Source of the DNA: Sympetrum striolatum
Taxonomy: Eukaryota > Arthropoda > Insecta > Odonata > Libellulidae
Direction of reading: 5' to 3'
Assembly: GCA_947579665.1 (NCBI GenBank)
Contig: OX388350.1
Coordinates: 30,413,393-30,477,392 of the forward strand
DNA: 64,000 nt
The notes beneath the pieces are model-generated. The model did no database searches. It was not told the DNA's origin and worked only from the letters and a program-made list of their open reading frames with translations. The translations under genes and the position numbers were made by a program. Of the stretch, positions 1-11,090 are shown in pieces (the first letter of the stretch is position 1; each line of letters starts with the position of its first letter).

Positions 1-446
1 CAGAATAAGCTACAATTGGCAGACAATCGCCGGCCAAAAAAGAGACGGGGCCCGACCTCGGCATCAACACGCCGTTCGGCGACCGCCCCTGCGATATCCC
101 AACGGCACAGAACCCACTCGGCCAGCCTTATGAATTCCAAACCTACTCGGCCGGGCTCATGAATTCCCATCCGAAATTTAAAAAAATATACGTACGCCCC
201 TCTCCGCAACTCCCAATTCCCGCCGGCATCAGCGACTCTCATTGCACACCTGGCTCGCACTCCCCCGGTCAAATCAACTCCCTGAGATCGTTAGAAGAGA
301 CGCATGCGCGGGAAAAATTCGGCCGGAGAGTTGATAAAACACAAAGGGATCATCCATCTCCAATTAACCCGGCAGGTACCTACCAATCTCTGCGTTTTTT
401 ACATCCTGGCGATACACTGTTATTTTCTCCCGTGCACTCTATTTCG
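1..446. other. GC/CpG-rich block ending in a splice-donor-like site
   Basis: Clearly richer in G+C and CpG than the surrounding AT-rich DNA. It ends at TTTCG|GTAAGTAC, a good match to a metazoan 5' splice site with GT at 447-448. A plus-strand frame is open from 159 to 482, but its product is low-complexity, proline- and serine-rich and unlike any family I recognise. It could be a 5' untranslated exon, a CpG-rich promoter or regulatory block, or an old repeat. No TATA box or clear initiator is seen. Confidence 0.3.
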
Positions 447-453
447 GTAAGTA

Positions 454-1539
454 CATTCACCGTTGGGGAAACGCTGGGTTAACTTGTGGAGCAAGCACAA
501 AAATAAAACTCCATCACCGTTTATTTTCTCCGATGGATGCCGATTGATAGGTTTATCCACTATTCAATTAAAACGCTCTCTTATTAATTTAGCTACGAAG
601 TTACACGTTTCGGATATTTTAATTTTTCGAAACTAGACGTCGTTGGACGACGGGTTATTAATTGATTTAATTAATTGAATTCTATAGTATAACGCGCGGA
701 TTATCATGTATGTAACAACCGCAAATTGAATAGCATCGTTCGAATATCATGAAGTAAAATATTAATAATAAAACATCGCTTTTGGCTCTGCCTGAGGATT
801 TCTCATTGCTGAAATTTAGTATTAATTTTGCTGTCAAATCACTTCCAGAAATACACAATTTTCAATCAGAAATTGCCTGTTTTTATGTTTCTGTGATTTA
901 TAGGTGAGCAATATGTATTGCGAGAGAGATGGAATAATTTTTAATTTACGAGATATTTCGGTAAAAATGAAATATTTGAGATACAGACTTTCTCATTAAA
1001 ATGTGATAATTTTAATAAGTTACACTATATTATATAGAAAATGAGGCAATTATTAATGGGAGAAAACCCTCTGGGCGACAAATCTCGTATTGCTCTGAGC
1101 TATTAATTTTGGATGCTATGGGATTAAAAAATTGAGTATTTTTTCAAAGCTTATCGTAAGTACCATATTCACATAAAGGATATACATACTGAGTAAAGTG
1201 AGAGATAGAAAGCAATTAGAGGTACGTTATTGATAACAACACTAATGGATATCAAATATCAATTGGTCGACATTGTAACATCGAAATTAATTTTCTATAC
1301 AATCCGTCTCACAATGCAAACTTTAACATTTGAGTTTTCGTAATGAAACATAAAGACCTCTTTCTTATTATATATTAGAATTTGAATCCGAAGCTTAGCA
1401 ATTAACGAAATTAAAATAAATTGTCTAGTTGGTTTGAAAAACATAACATTAAATCCATATGGCAACTTACTAACGAAATTGAATTAAAATAAGTCTGGGA
1501 AAGCTCTAAATTGAAAGATTTTCAACTGTTGCTTTAGAA
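454..1539. other. AT-rich stretch, no gene seen
   Basis: No frame of useful length, no recognisable transposon end and no RNA gene seen. Composition is typical of the AT-rich background of the window. Confidence 0.5.
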
Positions 1540-1829
1540 TAGGGTTTCCCAAACTGTGCTCCGTGAAAAGGTTTTAATAATTAAGATATTTTGTTTGATT
1601 CACGGTGGCAACTAATTTGTGAATTGACCAAAGCTGTCGAACACTTTTAACGACATAACTACAACAAACAAAGTTAATTTTTTCAACTATTTGATTTTAA
1701 TAATTTTCTCATAAATAATTCATAACATTCATATTGGCGCTATAAAACTTCATTTACAAGAACGAAGTATAGGTTATCTATTTTTCTAAGATTTATTGAT
1801 TGATCAAAGATGAAGTTTAAGGAATCCTG
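1540..1829. mobile_element. hAT-like non-autonomous element (MITE), decayed
   Basis: The left end reads TAGGGTTTCCCAAACTGTG, the style of terminus seen in many hAT (Ac/Charlie-like) elements. The right end, read in reverse complement, is CAGGATTCCTTAAACT and matches about 11 of 15 positions. The flanking octamers CTTTAGAA and ATTTTGAA agree at 6 of 8 positions and fit the hAT target pattern nTnnnnAn, so they may be a decayed 8-bp duplication. There is no transposase inside; at 290 bp it would be a MITE. The family assignment is inferred from the termini only. Confidence 0.42.
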
Positions 1830-4430
1830 ATTTTGAACCGTGTATGCGGCAAGGTGTAATATAAAGAAACATATGAAGTATGGTAGCATTTAAATGACTA
1901 CGTTTGGCAACAAAGTAGAAAAGAGACCACCTTGACCTTCAAATATGACTTTGGAAAGCATTCCGTGCCTTGCAAAATCATTTGCATGATCCCAGCTGGT
2001 TTTTCTGAGATCGACAATGCATCGAGAGCAAAAGAGAGAGAAAGGAGAATCTCAATAGGTACGTAAACAGCATTCACTTTCTTACGGAAATTTGCAGAAA
2101 ATTGGAAGCCGAAATTGCTGCCTTCAGACAAAACGTAATTCAGTCAAATTAATTGGTAAGATACGAAAACAAAACTTGTCTTGTGTTTAATATAAAAATG
2201 GAATTATTTACGAGATAATTCAATTAGATACAAATGCATGAAATCGAGTAAACCCATAAGAATACACATCCGATTTTCTTATTCCTGAGAACAAAATCAT
2301 CTATTTCCCAAAGTATGTATGGGGCACATTGTTATGCCATCGATTGTAATCCAAATAATATAGAAATACGAAAAACGGAGATGGAGGAGGTTTAAAACCT
2401 AATTAATATGCAACACGATATGCTTGTGCAAAATTTATCACTGTGACACAAATTATTCTTTTGCAGATAACCTTGTGGTAGTGTTTCGTGCATATTTAAA
2501 CATATGTCAAAATCAATTGATATTCGAAATTCCAAATAAAGTTTATATTGTTAAGCCTCCTCAACTAATCTCTGTTCTAAAATATCGTGCGTTTTTCTGC
2601 ATAATAAGACAAACCATAATTATCTATAAGAATTTTAGTTTAGACAGAATTAATTTAGAATATAACTGTTAGGAGAATGAACTGCCATTTTTACGATTTT
2701 ATGAAGCAAATTCGCCTAAAATAATTCAATAAGCATAGTGGTTGTACCGTAGTTAATTAAATAGCGATGTAGTTATTCTCACTCAAATGTGCTTTAGCTT
2801 TGCTTCAATAATTTAATTTGAACGTAGACCTTGTATTATTTAGAATTAGGATAGGTGGACCTCGGTAATTTTTCCATGCGTCTTTAACGTACGTCATTTC
2901 ATACAATAAAAAAATGTCTCACAGAAATATTTTTACTTCTAACGTATCGAGATGCAGCTTGAAAATGTATATAAGCATAAGAATTCGCCATGCTGAATTT
3001 ATATTTTTTATTTAAAAAATTGATTAATAGTGTTTTCCTAAAGTTTTCCAACGTTTGAAACAACTCATAGCTCCATCCAACAGGCTGGTTAATTATGATA
3101 ATTGGTCATATATTTTAAAATATTGCCAAATAGCGGATTTTAAATAATTTAAATAACTGAAATAAAGGAATTTAATTCCCACGCGGAATTTGGTACACCT
3201 TTCCAACAAGCGGCATATTCTTTGGAGAAGTTGATATTTATTAATTTTACTAAAACCTCAAGCTACTTAAGGTAAAAGGTGCCTCTTTCTAAAAATATGG
3301 ACATCTTAGTCATGTATTACGAAATAATACATTTTTACAGGGGGGAGTCTCTTTTATTGCGGTAGACATTTTCCAAAGAATGTCGCACAAATGAGGCATA
3401 ACTGACGTTAATGCGGTTGATTAGAATTTTGAAATGCGCTGAATTAATTTATACAGCCGAATACTTATCCGACGAGTTGAAAAAATAATTGAAGATATTT
3501 TGAAAAACCATGATAGTCATAATCACTGTATTGTTTTGAAACTTTATCCCGTGAAAATACATCTGAATGTTTGATAATCGCAGCCATTCCTCGCAAGCTT
3601 AGTGGCTTCACCCTTGTACCGTGCTCTCTTTAAATCTAACCAATGATTCTAAATCACATGATGAACATGGGCAAAGTTACAAATTAAATAAATTGACAAG
3701 AATAACGTATTTCACAAAAGGAAGCCCAATTGAAAATCGCCATGGATTTCACTAAAATGATTAAATCTTAGACTGGGGAAAACCGAGGGTTGTAGTATAA
3801 CTCTTAGGTTTTTAGATTACCGAGGTAGAAATACAAAAGGGCAATTCTAGTCCGGTCTTGTTCCACTTTTTTACGTTTTTGGCCGAATCGGTGTTAAACA
3901 GCGATCAATGGAAAGATTTTATTCGGAACACGTAAAGTTAAACACCGTAGTCTATGCTACCAAACAGCGATTGCTCGTTTTGCAGTAGTACGGATTAACT
4001 GCAGCAATTATTCAATGAAGTGGATTCTCTAAGCCTACACAAAGCGAGATCCACTTGACAACTGACGCACACTACACACTATCGAGCACGTAAAGGGCTT
4101 CCAATCATCTCAACATAAGTTCATGGCTGTTGGGTTTCAATGCCATTTGGAAATAGGCTGCATTAATTGCGACACATAATTTAGCTCATTTCCCCTTGAC
4201 AAGAGGTGGGACCAAAGTAGGTCAATGTCAGCTTTAATGTGATATACATTCCCGTGTTTCGTTTCAACATAATTCTTTATTTGCTATTAATTACGAAGTC
4301 TTGATTGAAATATAAGGCTGAAAAATGGATAAAAAAACTTGGTACTTAGATTACTGAAGAAAAGCAGAATATTAATAGCATTTGAACTCCAATTTATCAT
4401 AATAACTTATCCCACGAACTTATGAAGGTA
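1830..4430. other. AT-rich stretch, no gene seen
   Basis: Short frames at 1898-2131 (minus) and 2424-2672 (plus) have AT-driven composition and match no family I know. No transposon termini or RNA genes recognised. From about 3840 to 4260 the DNA is less AT-rich and looks non-repetitive, but I see no gene in it. Confidence 0.45.
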
Positions 4431-4439
4431 TGTTTCGCT

Positions 4440-4871
4440 CCTTAACCTAAGAGAAGTTAAGGAATCGTAGGTAAGTGCGATGAAAATGTGAAAGAGCGAT
4501 GTTATTTTACCTTGGTCAGACCCCTTCTGGAATATGCGGCAAGTATATGGGATCCGGCGGATGAAACGTGTACTCGCGAACTCGAGAAAGTGCAGCGTAA
4601 AGCGGTTCGTTTTGTTAAGAAATGCTACGATAAAAAAGCAAGCGTTACAAAAATTCTCTCAGATGTAGGTTGGGAATCATTGAAAGAAAGGAGCTTGGAA
4701 GCTAGGCTGCGATTGCTTAATAAATTCAGGGAAACTACATTTTCGGAAGATACAATCGGTATCATGCAACCCCCCTGCTACCTCGGTCGATCCGATAATG
4801 ACCGTAAGCTAAGAGAAATAGATGCTAGGATGAATCGTTTTAAAAATTCATTCTTTCCACGAACGATATAA
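4440..4871 (+). pseudogene. C-terminal end of a CR1/L2-type non-LTR retrotransposon reverse transcriptase (5'-truncated)
   Basis: The in-frame product from 4461 to the stop at 4869-4871 carries the segment that follows the reverse-transcriptase domain in CR1/L2/Jockey-type LINEs. It has FTLVRPLLEYAASIWDP near its start, then LEKVQRKAVRFV, then a helical basic tail with LGWES-like (VGWESLKERSLEARL) spacing. The family's catalytic domain and upstream endonuclease are absent. The frame is closed by a TAA at 4458-4460, and only a few residues of homology seem to remain upstream, as expected of a 5'-truncated copy made by target-primed reverse transcription. A conserved 3' tail follows within 50 bp. 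An open frame starting at GTG 4488 lies inside it, but this is not an independent gene. Confidence 0.88.
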
Positions 4872-4911
4872 CCAAACAAGGAAGTAGTTTAGATTCAACT
4901 GGTGTTAACAG

Positions 4912-4962
4912 CCCCTGCCACACGCCAAGGGCGGCTCGTAGGTTATTAATGTAGATGTAGAA
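4912..4962 (+). repeat. LINE 3' tail with GTAGAT terminal repeats
   Basis: This 3' untranslated end follows the LINE fragment above. It has the core CCCCTGCCACACGCC then GGCTCGTAGGTTAT and ends in two GTAGAT-type units. The same core recurs in three other places in the window, which defines the 3' end of a LINE lineage. Short terminal tandem units instead of poly(A) are typical of the CR1/L2 group. Confidence 0.8.
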
Positions 4963-7515
4963 TCATAGTAATTTTCTTTCTCAGATTTAAAAATCAATAT
5001 TTTAAGTAAATCGTAAATAACTAATATAATATGACTAATATAGCAGTATAAACTTCGTATATGTGTCTCTATATGTACATTCATACACGCGTTATCGTGT
5101 ATATCTATCGAGCTCGGCTTCCTTTAAAAAGGCTCCAAAGTCTCCAATCCTTAACACCACCAGCCTATCTCTTCTATCTTTCAATATCCGTTGTATTACA
5201 GTTTGGGGTAATGTAAAATTTACACTACACTGAGGTCTAAAATTTTGTCGTTGTATAATGGGCCAATTACCTTCAAATTTCTCATCATGTCTTAACAGAT
5301 TAAAATTAAAAATGTTGGGTTTCAAGAAACTCAAGTTTCTCAGTATCCATTTCAAGTAGAGTTTGATTTTTTATTATTTATTCATTGTATAAATTATTGT
5401 AATAGTATAAATATAAATACAATTTCAGAATAACTTAAGTATTCCGTAATAAAAATTTGTATTATTAAATATGGGCAAAAGTAAGTGTCCCAAGCGATTT
5501 TTCACAGGTTCCAAGATAGCAATATTTATAATTATTTAGTGATTATTTAACTCTATTAAGGCATAGAGATACATTAGGTATTAAAATACATATTAGATTC
5601 TTTTACGAAATATCAGAACCAGGCTATCACTACCTCATTTTAAAGCCTTATTCGATAAAATGGAAAATATCTCATCCGATATCCAATTGCATTCTGTTTG
5701 AAAACGACATCAAAGTCGTTTGTTAGTACAAACACTCAGAACAGTATTTTATTATTCCAATTTGCATAGTAAGTAGAACACGCAGAGAGAACGAACTAAG
5801 TAAAAAAGAGAACAAGTTAATCTTATAAATGGACGCTCAAACATTATGCAATGAGGTACAAAAATAATTATTTTGTGTAATTAAAATTTATTCTTAAATT
5901 TTGGCATAATATCGGTTAAATCCTTTGATGAATACTCTAGAAAGAAGCAAATTACTGGAATCGTCGGGGCCCTTTTCATATTTTTTTTTCAGTATATCAT
6001 AAAGGGAGAATCATTTTGAAGAGTTCTGCATTCAACAGCAGAAATCTCCGAATCAATATGTTCATACATTCAGCAATTTTCTCGTTAGATTTACAAGTAC
6101 TCGTTTACTCGTAGACTTTTTCCATCTTTAGCGATTTTTATCTGATGTCAGGGTCATCTCACTCTTAACCAACAAATACAACTTTGCTCATTCGAAGCAA
6201 GATACTTTTCACTGCTATTTTAATAAGGAATTCATATTCATAAACTCATATTATCTGTTATATTAATTTAATATCATAACAGACATAATATTATTTTGAG
6301 ATAATTACAGCCTTTACATTTTTAGTTACTTTTACGCAAATTATTTTAACTTCGCCTGCGCTACGCTCAAACCGGGGGATACCTGTTAGCTATAAACAAT
6401 TCCCAGTGGTTTCAATTGTTTATTTATCAAAACATTTTTTGGCTCTATATGGTCATTTTTATGAATTTAGCGAATTTTTAGCTACTTTTGGAGCTACTAT
6501 GGGAGCAATTAAATTCTTCGAGAGCAAAATATTCTAAAGATAAATTACTCTAAAATGTATCACTCTTACGAAAATGAAATTATTTGAAATTTATATTAAA
6601 GTAGCGGATTTGGAGTGAAATCTATTGAGTAAATTGTCGGGAATGGGTTCGGATCGGTTGGGTTGAGTTCTCTCTGTCTCAGAGTTATTCTTTGAGCTTC
6701 GAAAAATTTGGCATTCGAAGAATTTATCGTCCAATGAAATAATTTTCGAGGAATCTGCTTTGGAAGAATTTGCTGGTAATCTTGCTGCATTAAAAAATGT
6801 AATCCTCAAATATGTTTGCATCTATCCATGCGGATGCAACTGTAATGAATTTTCCTTTCCAGTAGAGTAGCATATAGGTCTAGATGTGTAATGAAAAAAC
6901 AAACACTCAATACAACGCGAAATGTTATTTATCAGGTTCAAACTCCTCGAAGCTATCCCTCGTGTTGAGTAATTCAATGGAACCTAGCGGCAATTTGCAT
7001 TCATGATACAAGCCTTGATACTCGTGGTACGCCGTCGTCTGGTTGTAAGCTCAATGCAGGAATCCAAACTGAAACAACCGATTCCAAGTCTCACCGTTTG
7101 GATTGGCCGAATGACTCGGTGCATAAATCAAAGCGGGCATTTAAGCCTCTCGTTATTATTTGAGCAGCCCGAATGTGTTGCAATTGTTACGGGGATAATC
7201 TGCTCTGCTCCGGGAGATGACTCGGATCACGTCGGTGCTTTTCTTAATTGAATGCAAAGTTTGGTTATTTACGGGCCCAATTAGTTTCGTAAAACGCTTT
7301 GGTTTTTTTATCAGGGATTAAACCGGAATATTCTGTCAGCTTAAGATCGTAGGTCGGAAGATTGATTCGAAAGAAGCGTGTTATTTCCACTGCGGTTTCA
7401 AAAGCGTAGGGTTTCTGATTTATCGCCCGTTTCTGTGTGGCCAATTTGACTTAAAAGTTGTATTTCCCAAAGGGGTCTTGTGAAATCAAATTAAAATTTA
7501 TACTCTAATTTCCAC
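4963..7515. other. AT-rich stretch, no gene seen
   Basis: Short frames at 5092-5355 (minus), 6591-6821 (minus) and 7003-7251 (plus) give products I do not recognise, without domain-like features. The segment from about 6930 to 7440 is less AT-rich than average and non-repetitive, but no exon or RNA could be supported. Confidence 0.4.
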
Positions 7516-7521
7516 AATGTA

Positions 7522-7598
7522 CAGTCCTGGCCAAAATTAACGCAGCACCAGCCGTAAGGATCGCTAGGGAGGTGCTGCGTTAATTTTGGCCAGGAGTG
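7522..7598. mobile_element. 77-bp hairpin MITE, Tc1/mariner type
   Basis: It has 28-bp terminal inverted repeats beginning CAGTCCTGGCCAAAATTAAC and matching at 27 of 28 positions, flanked by TA on both sides as expected for Tc1/mariner insertion. The 21-bp centre equals part of the right arm of the longer copy near 38 kb. This copy is therefore an internally deleted version, 42 bp shorter. It has no coding capacity and would need a transposase from a related full-length element. Confidence 0.85.
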
Positions 7599-7710
7599 TA
7601 CATTTATGTCTGTTCGGTTTTTTGATTGTCTTTTATTTTTGGTGGAGCTGCACCTTGCAGACTCCCCCCTCCTTTCCCCTCCTAGGCTGGAGGTTCTTAC
7701 TTCTGTGTGT

Positions 7711-7720
7711 GCTATCTCTC

Positions 7721-7789
<69 letters not shown>

Positions 7790-7923
7790 TGCCATTGGAA
7801 CGAGCACATGAATTCTTCTATGTGTGCTCTCTCTCTCTCTCTCTTGGGACATCGGTTCGAGCACAAGAATTGGTCTCGTGCTCTATCTCTTGACAGCACA
7901 TGGGTTGCTCTCTCTCTCTCTGG
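7711..7923. repeat. CT microsatellite array with interspersed GAGCAC/GTGCTC units
   Basis: Long (CT)n runs around 7711-7790, 7829-7844 and 7907-7921 are separated by related spacers. Two spacers start with GAGCACA and end with GTGCTC and so can fold back: 7801-7831 and 7858-7883. The long serine/leucine and glutamate/arginine frames through this tract are artefacts of the dinucleotide repeat. Confidence 0.85.
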
Positions 7924-8278
7924 TTTTCCTTAATATATATTTTCAGACTGCTTCGGATGTATTAGCTTCATTGCTATTAAGTAGTATTAAATTTATTTTG
8001 TGTTATATATTGTGTGGTGTTTTTAACTTCAATGGTCCTTCGGTTAATGTTGGTTTTACGCCACAATGTCAACCGATTTATTATCAATCATCACTCATCA
8101 GATATGTATGTATGAGATTTGCCTAGATATATTCCTTAAATTTATCAATATAGATGTCAATGACGATATTCTTGATTTTATTACTACAGTAAATAACGTT
8201 CGCGAGCTTCGATAAGAAAACAAGGAAGCGTTGCAAGAAAGCAATTGCCAGGAAAGATAGCCGCTTCTAGTCGGAGCA

Positions 8279-8358
8279 TTAGATTTAGATTTAGATTTAG
8301 ATATATACCCCGCGAGCCGCCAGAGGCGTTTGGCAGGGGGTGTAATACACCACCATTA
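8279..8358 (-). repeat. LINE 3' tail with TAAATC terminal repeats (solo)
   Basis: On the minus strand this reads TAATGGTGGTGTATTACACC, then CCCCTGCCAAACGCC, then GGCTCGCGGGGTATATATC, and ends in four TAAATC-type units. It is nearly identical to the tail of the LINE near 12.6 kb, but I see no coding remnant upstream. It is therefore a very short, 5'-truncated copy. Confidence 0.8.
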
Positions 8359-8460
8359 TCCATTAGGGAAGTTAAAAGCAATTAAGGTTAGGAATATGTG
8401 GATCATTTAAATTTAAAGGTTTTTATATTCAAGCAACGAATATAGGTAATTTATACCTGG

Positions 8461-9342
8461 CAACTGTGTGCGACATAACACTTTGCTCAAGCAGAGAAGT
8501 AATTCGTACGTCTTCAACAAGGAAAATGTCTGCCCCAAGATTCCCTCAACAATCGACCATACTCCTTAGTAAAACTTAAGTCTAAGCTTTCCGTTTATTT
8601 TCAATTTTAAGGATATTCAGATAACTTTTCCCTCAATATAAAATAAGTTTTCTGCTTGCTTTAGGCTTCTAATAATATCATCCCTAGAAAATGCGTCATA
8701 ACACACGGCGTCAGAGTCACCGGGATTATTATTACTATTTTTAAAAGTGCTTGAAGTTTCTGGAAGAGTCTTATGTATTAAAATTAAAATTTATTCACTA
8801 ATTTCAACCTGCTGTTGATCAATCATCCGCTATTGGTACGCCTAAGATGATTATTGATCATAATTATGTAATCACCGATTGAGCGTCACAAAGCCCGCCA
8901 TTCAGCGTAATGAATCACAATTGATCACATCCGCAGTAGAGTTGGTAACTTGCCTTATTAAGGCCACTGATTACAACTATTGATAAGATACGAATGACTA
9001 ATTGCTGTCACTTGTATGCGACACAACCATTTGCTCAAATGCTCAAACAGAGGAGTACGCACATCTTCAACATGGCAACTGTCTGACCAAAGATGCCCTC
9101 TACAATAGACATTACTCCTCATCAAAACACATCATCTGTGCTGAATGAGTTTAATTCCAATATCAATAATATTCGAATAAACTTTTTTCTCATAAAAATG
9201 CAGACATTTGACTCCTAATATTAATAAAAATTTTAAAACGCCTTTTATAAGGGCGAGATTGGGAGCATTAAGTATCGAATAACATCGTCCCTAGTTAATG
9301 CGTCAAACCGCAAATGCGTCCGAGCTCCTGTGATATTAATAT
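8461..9342. repeat. Diverged direct duplication, about 550-bp offset
   Basis: 8461-8720 and 9011-9330 share collinear blocks: TGTGTGCGACATAACACTTTG against TGTATGCGACACAACCATTTG, then GCTCAAGCAGAG against GCTCAAACAGAG, GTCTTCAACA against ATCTTCAACA, and ATCATCCCTAGAAAATGCGTC against ATCGTCCCTAGTTAATGCGTC. Identity is roughly 65-75% by eye. This is either an old tandem duplication or two copies of one unknown element. No coding frame. Confidence 0.6.
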
Positions 9343-9410
9343 ACCGCATTTAACGGACTATAAAACGCTGAGGACAATAAGACGCAGCTTATTTTTTTAG
9401 GATAAAAAAT
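9341..9410 (+). mobile_element. DNA-transposon-like terminus (single end)
   Basis: TACCGCATTTAACGGACTAT is followed by two GGACWATAARACGC-like units. This resembles the TACCGTATTTTxCGGACTATAAGACGC termini widespread in animal genomes. I could not find the partner end, so the boundary and superfamily are unsettled. Confidence 0.35.
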
Positions 9411-10340
9411 AAAATTTCACCATGTTTATTATCATATTGCAAAGCCAAAATTAAAATCAAATTCCTAGTTTGTAAATCCGATCTTACCTTTAAATCTCCC
9501 AAAATCGCATATCTAATTATTTGCTATTACTTTTAATCTGTAGCCCGCATCATATGAATACCTTTTATTTTTTCCATTGTAAAACTAGCTGGTAACAAAA
9601 ATATATTACCGTTACCGATAATACAAATCACTTTCAATTCAAGTTCACTTGTGAATCTCCGCAAATCATGTTCGTTGCATCGGTGCAGTGTTGCTGTCAG
9701 TTGAATCCAATGTTGCCAGATAGAGATCGGTTTCCCACGGCATCGAATATGTGTCCATTTTATTTTGCGTTATTAAAATTCCTAATATAAATAATTATAC
9801 ACATATTAAATATTTATGTATGTTTCTATAGTGTTGTGGGTTACATACTGAAGGCCAACTTGTAACGCGAACTTAAATAAATAAATAAATACTTGGTATA
9901 TGTTCTATGTTTGTTGTGAATAATTATATAATTTCTGAATTTGATATTGATTTTATATTATGATTAGTGCAATTGTCAAGTAGATGCAGTATTTAGAATT
10001 TTTGGAATTATAAGTAGTATTTTGTGATTGTTTTTGTAAACTTAATGCTTTATTTTGTTAGAAACGTTGGAAATTGTTTTTAATTTACATTATTAATTTA
10101 TGAAATACTCCAAATTTTAAATTTTAGGTAATTTGTAATCTTAGGCTTGTGCTTATTTAACCTGGCATCTCCTGATGGGCCTACATCTGGCTCAGGAGGA
10201 CTAAAAAGATGAATTATTTACAATCCTGTTACCTGAACTTAAATGTCATGTTAATTAATTTGTAAGCCGTTCACAGGCAGGGGATATCATGCGTTGCATT
10301 ATTGTATTGTTTGAATATTTCTGAATAAATTATTCTGATT
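9411..10340. other. AT-rich stretch with a short (AAAT) run and a possible LINE 3' end
   Basis: A (AAAT)4 run lies at about 9875-9892. The block 10150-10335 is less AT-rich than its flanks and ends in TTCTGAATAAATTATTCTGATT, the style of a LINE 3' untranslated end, but no coding homology could be read. No gene. Confidence 0.3.
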
Positions 10341-10840
10341 ATAAATCTAAAAAATATAAATCAAAAATTGTATTTCTATTATTTTAGATTTCATTTTTAA
10401 TAGATAAAAATTTACTAAGACTAAAACTCTCTCATATGTTATTCATAGCAAATCTTCTATTTTGTTAATATTAAAGAATAACATGCCTGAAAAGGGCTAT
10501 TTTGATAGAATAGATCGTGTAGATCGTCTACTCTTATTACACATTGCAGAATTAAACTACTCCAAGAGCATAAAAAAATCCTGTGCCTCTTACACCAAAG
10601 TATAAAAAGATAAGCTAACTTAGCAAACAGGTTCATACCCTTTTTATGGAAGTAATGACCTTCCTCTTTTTAATTGAAATTAATCCTTCCAATTTTATTT
10701 TTATTTTTACATTGATTTCAGAGACGATAATTTCAGTATCTTCATCTTCTTGATTAGGAATGTGAATAATATATGAACTGGTGGGAATTTTAATACTGTA
10801 AACTAAGGTGGTTCAAAGTGTTTCATTTCGCACGTGGGAT

Positions 10841-10912
10841 CCTATAGGGAATCGAACCCGGGAACGCTCTCGCTAAAGCCGAACGCGTTGCCGACTGGTT
10901 AGCTGGAAGACC
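10841..10912 (-). repeat. tRNA-derived SINE head
   Basis: On the minus strand there is an A-box-like CAGCTAACCAGTCGGCAACG, then about 30 nt, then a clear B box GGGTTCGATTCCC. The acceptor arms do not pair as in a real tRNA and there is no 3' CCA context, so this is the polymerase III promoter head of a SINE or a tRNA pseudogene. A second B-box-like block with a similar flank (TCGCACATG against TCGCACGTG) lies about 210 bp to the right. Confidence 0.6.
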
Positions 10913-11049
10913 GTCACTGTGATTATTATAACTTTTTCAAGTCCGTTTTTCCTTGGGATTTTTTTCTGTGTAGACGCCCTTGTGTGCAAATATATCTTGA
11001 CCCTTTTCCTTGGTACTATTTTTAAAAGTGCTTCGAAAACTGAGGTAAT

Positions 11050-11090
11050 CTCGCACATGAACCCAACCGGGAATCGAACCTGATATCGTT
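11050..11090 (-). repeat. Second tRNA-like SINE fragment (B box)
   Basis: The minus strand contains AGGTTCGATTCCCGGTTGGG followed by CATGTGCGAGA, mirroring the flank of the SINE head about 210 bp to its left. Only the B-box half is visible. The two may be a dimeric or tandem SINE. Confidence 0.45.

Noticed and set aside
159..482. 107-codon plus-strand frame in the GC-rich left block
   Set aside because: Low-complexity product, no domain, and a splice-donor-like site inside it; kept only as a GC-rich block.
7586..7933. Long Ser/Leu and Glu/Arg frames
   Set aside because: They are translations of a CT/GA microsatellite on both strands.
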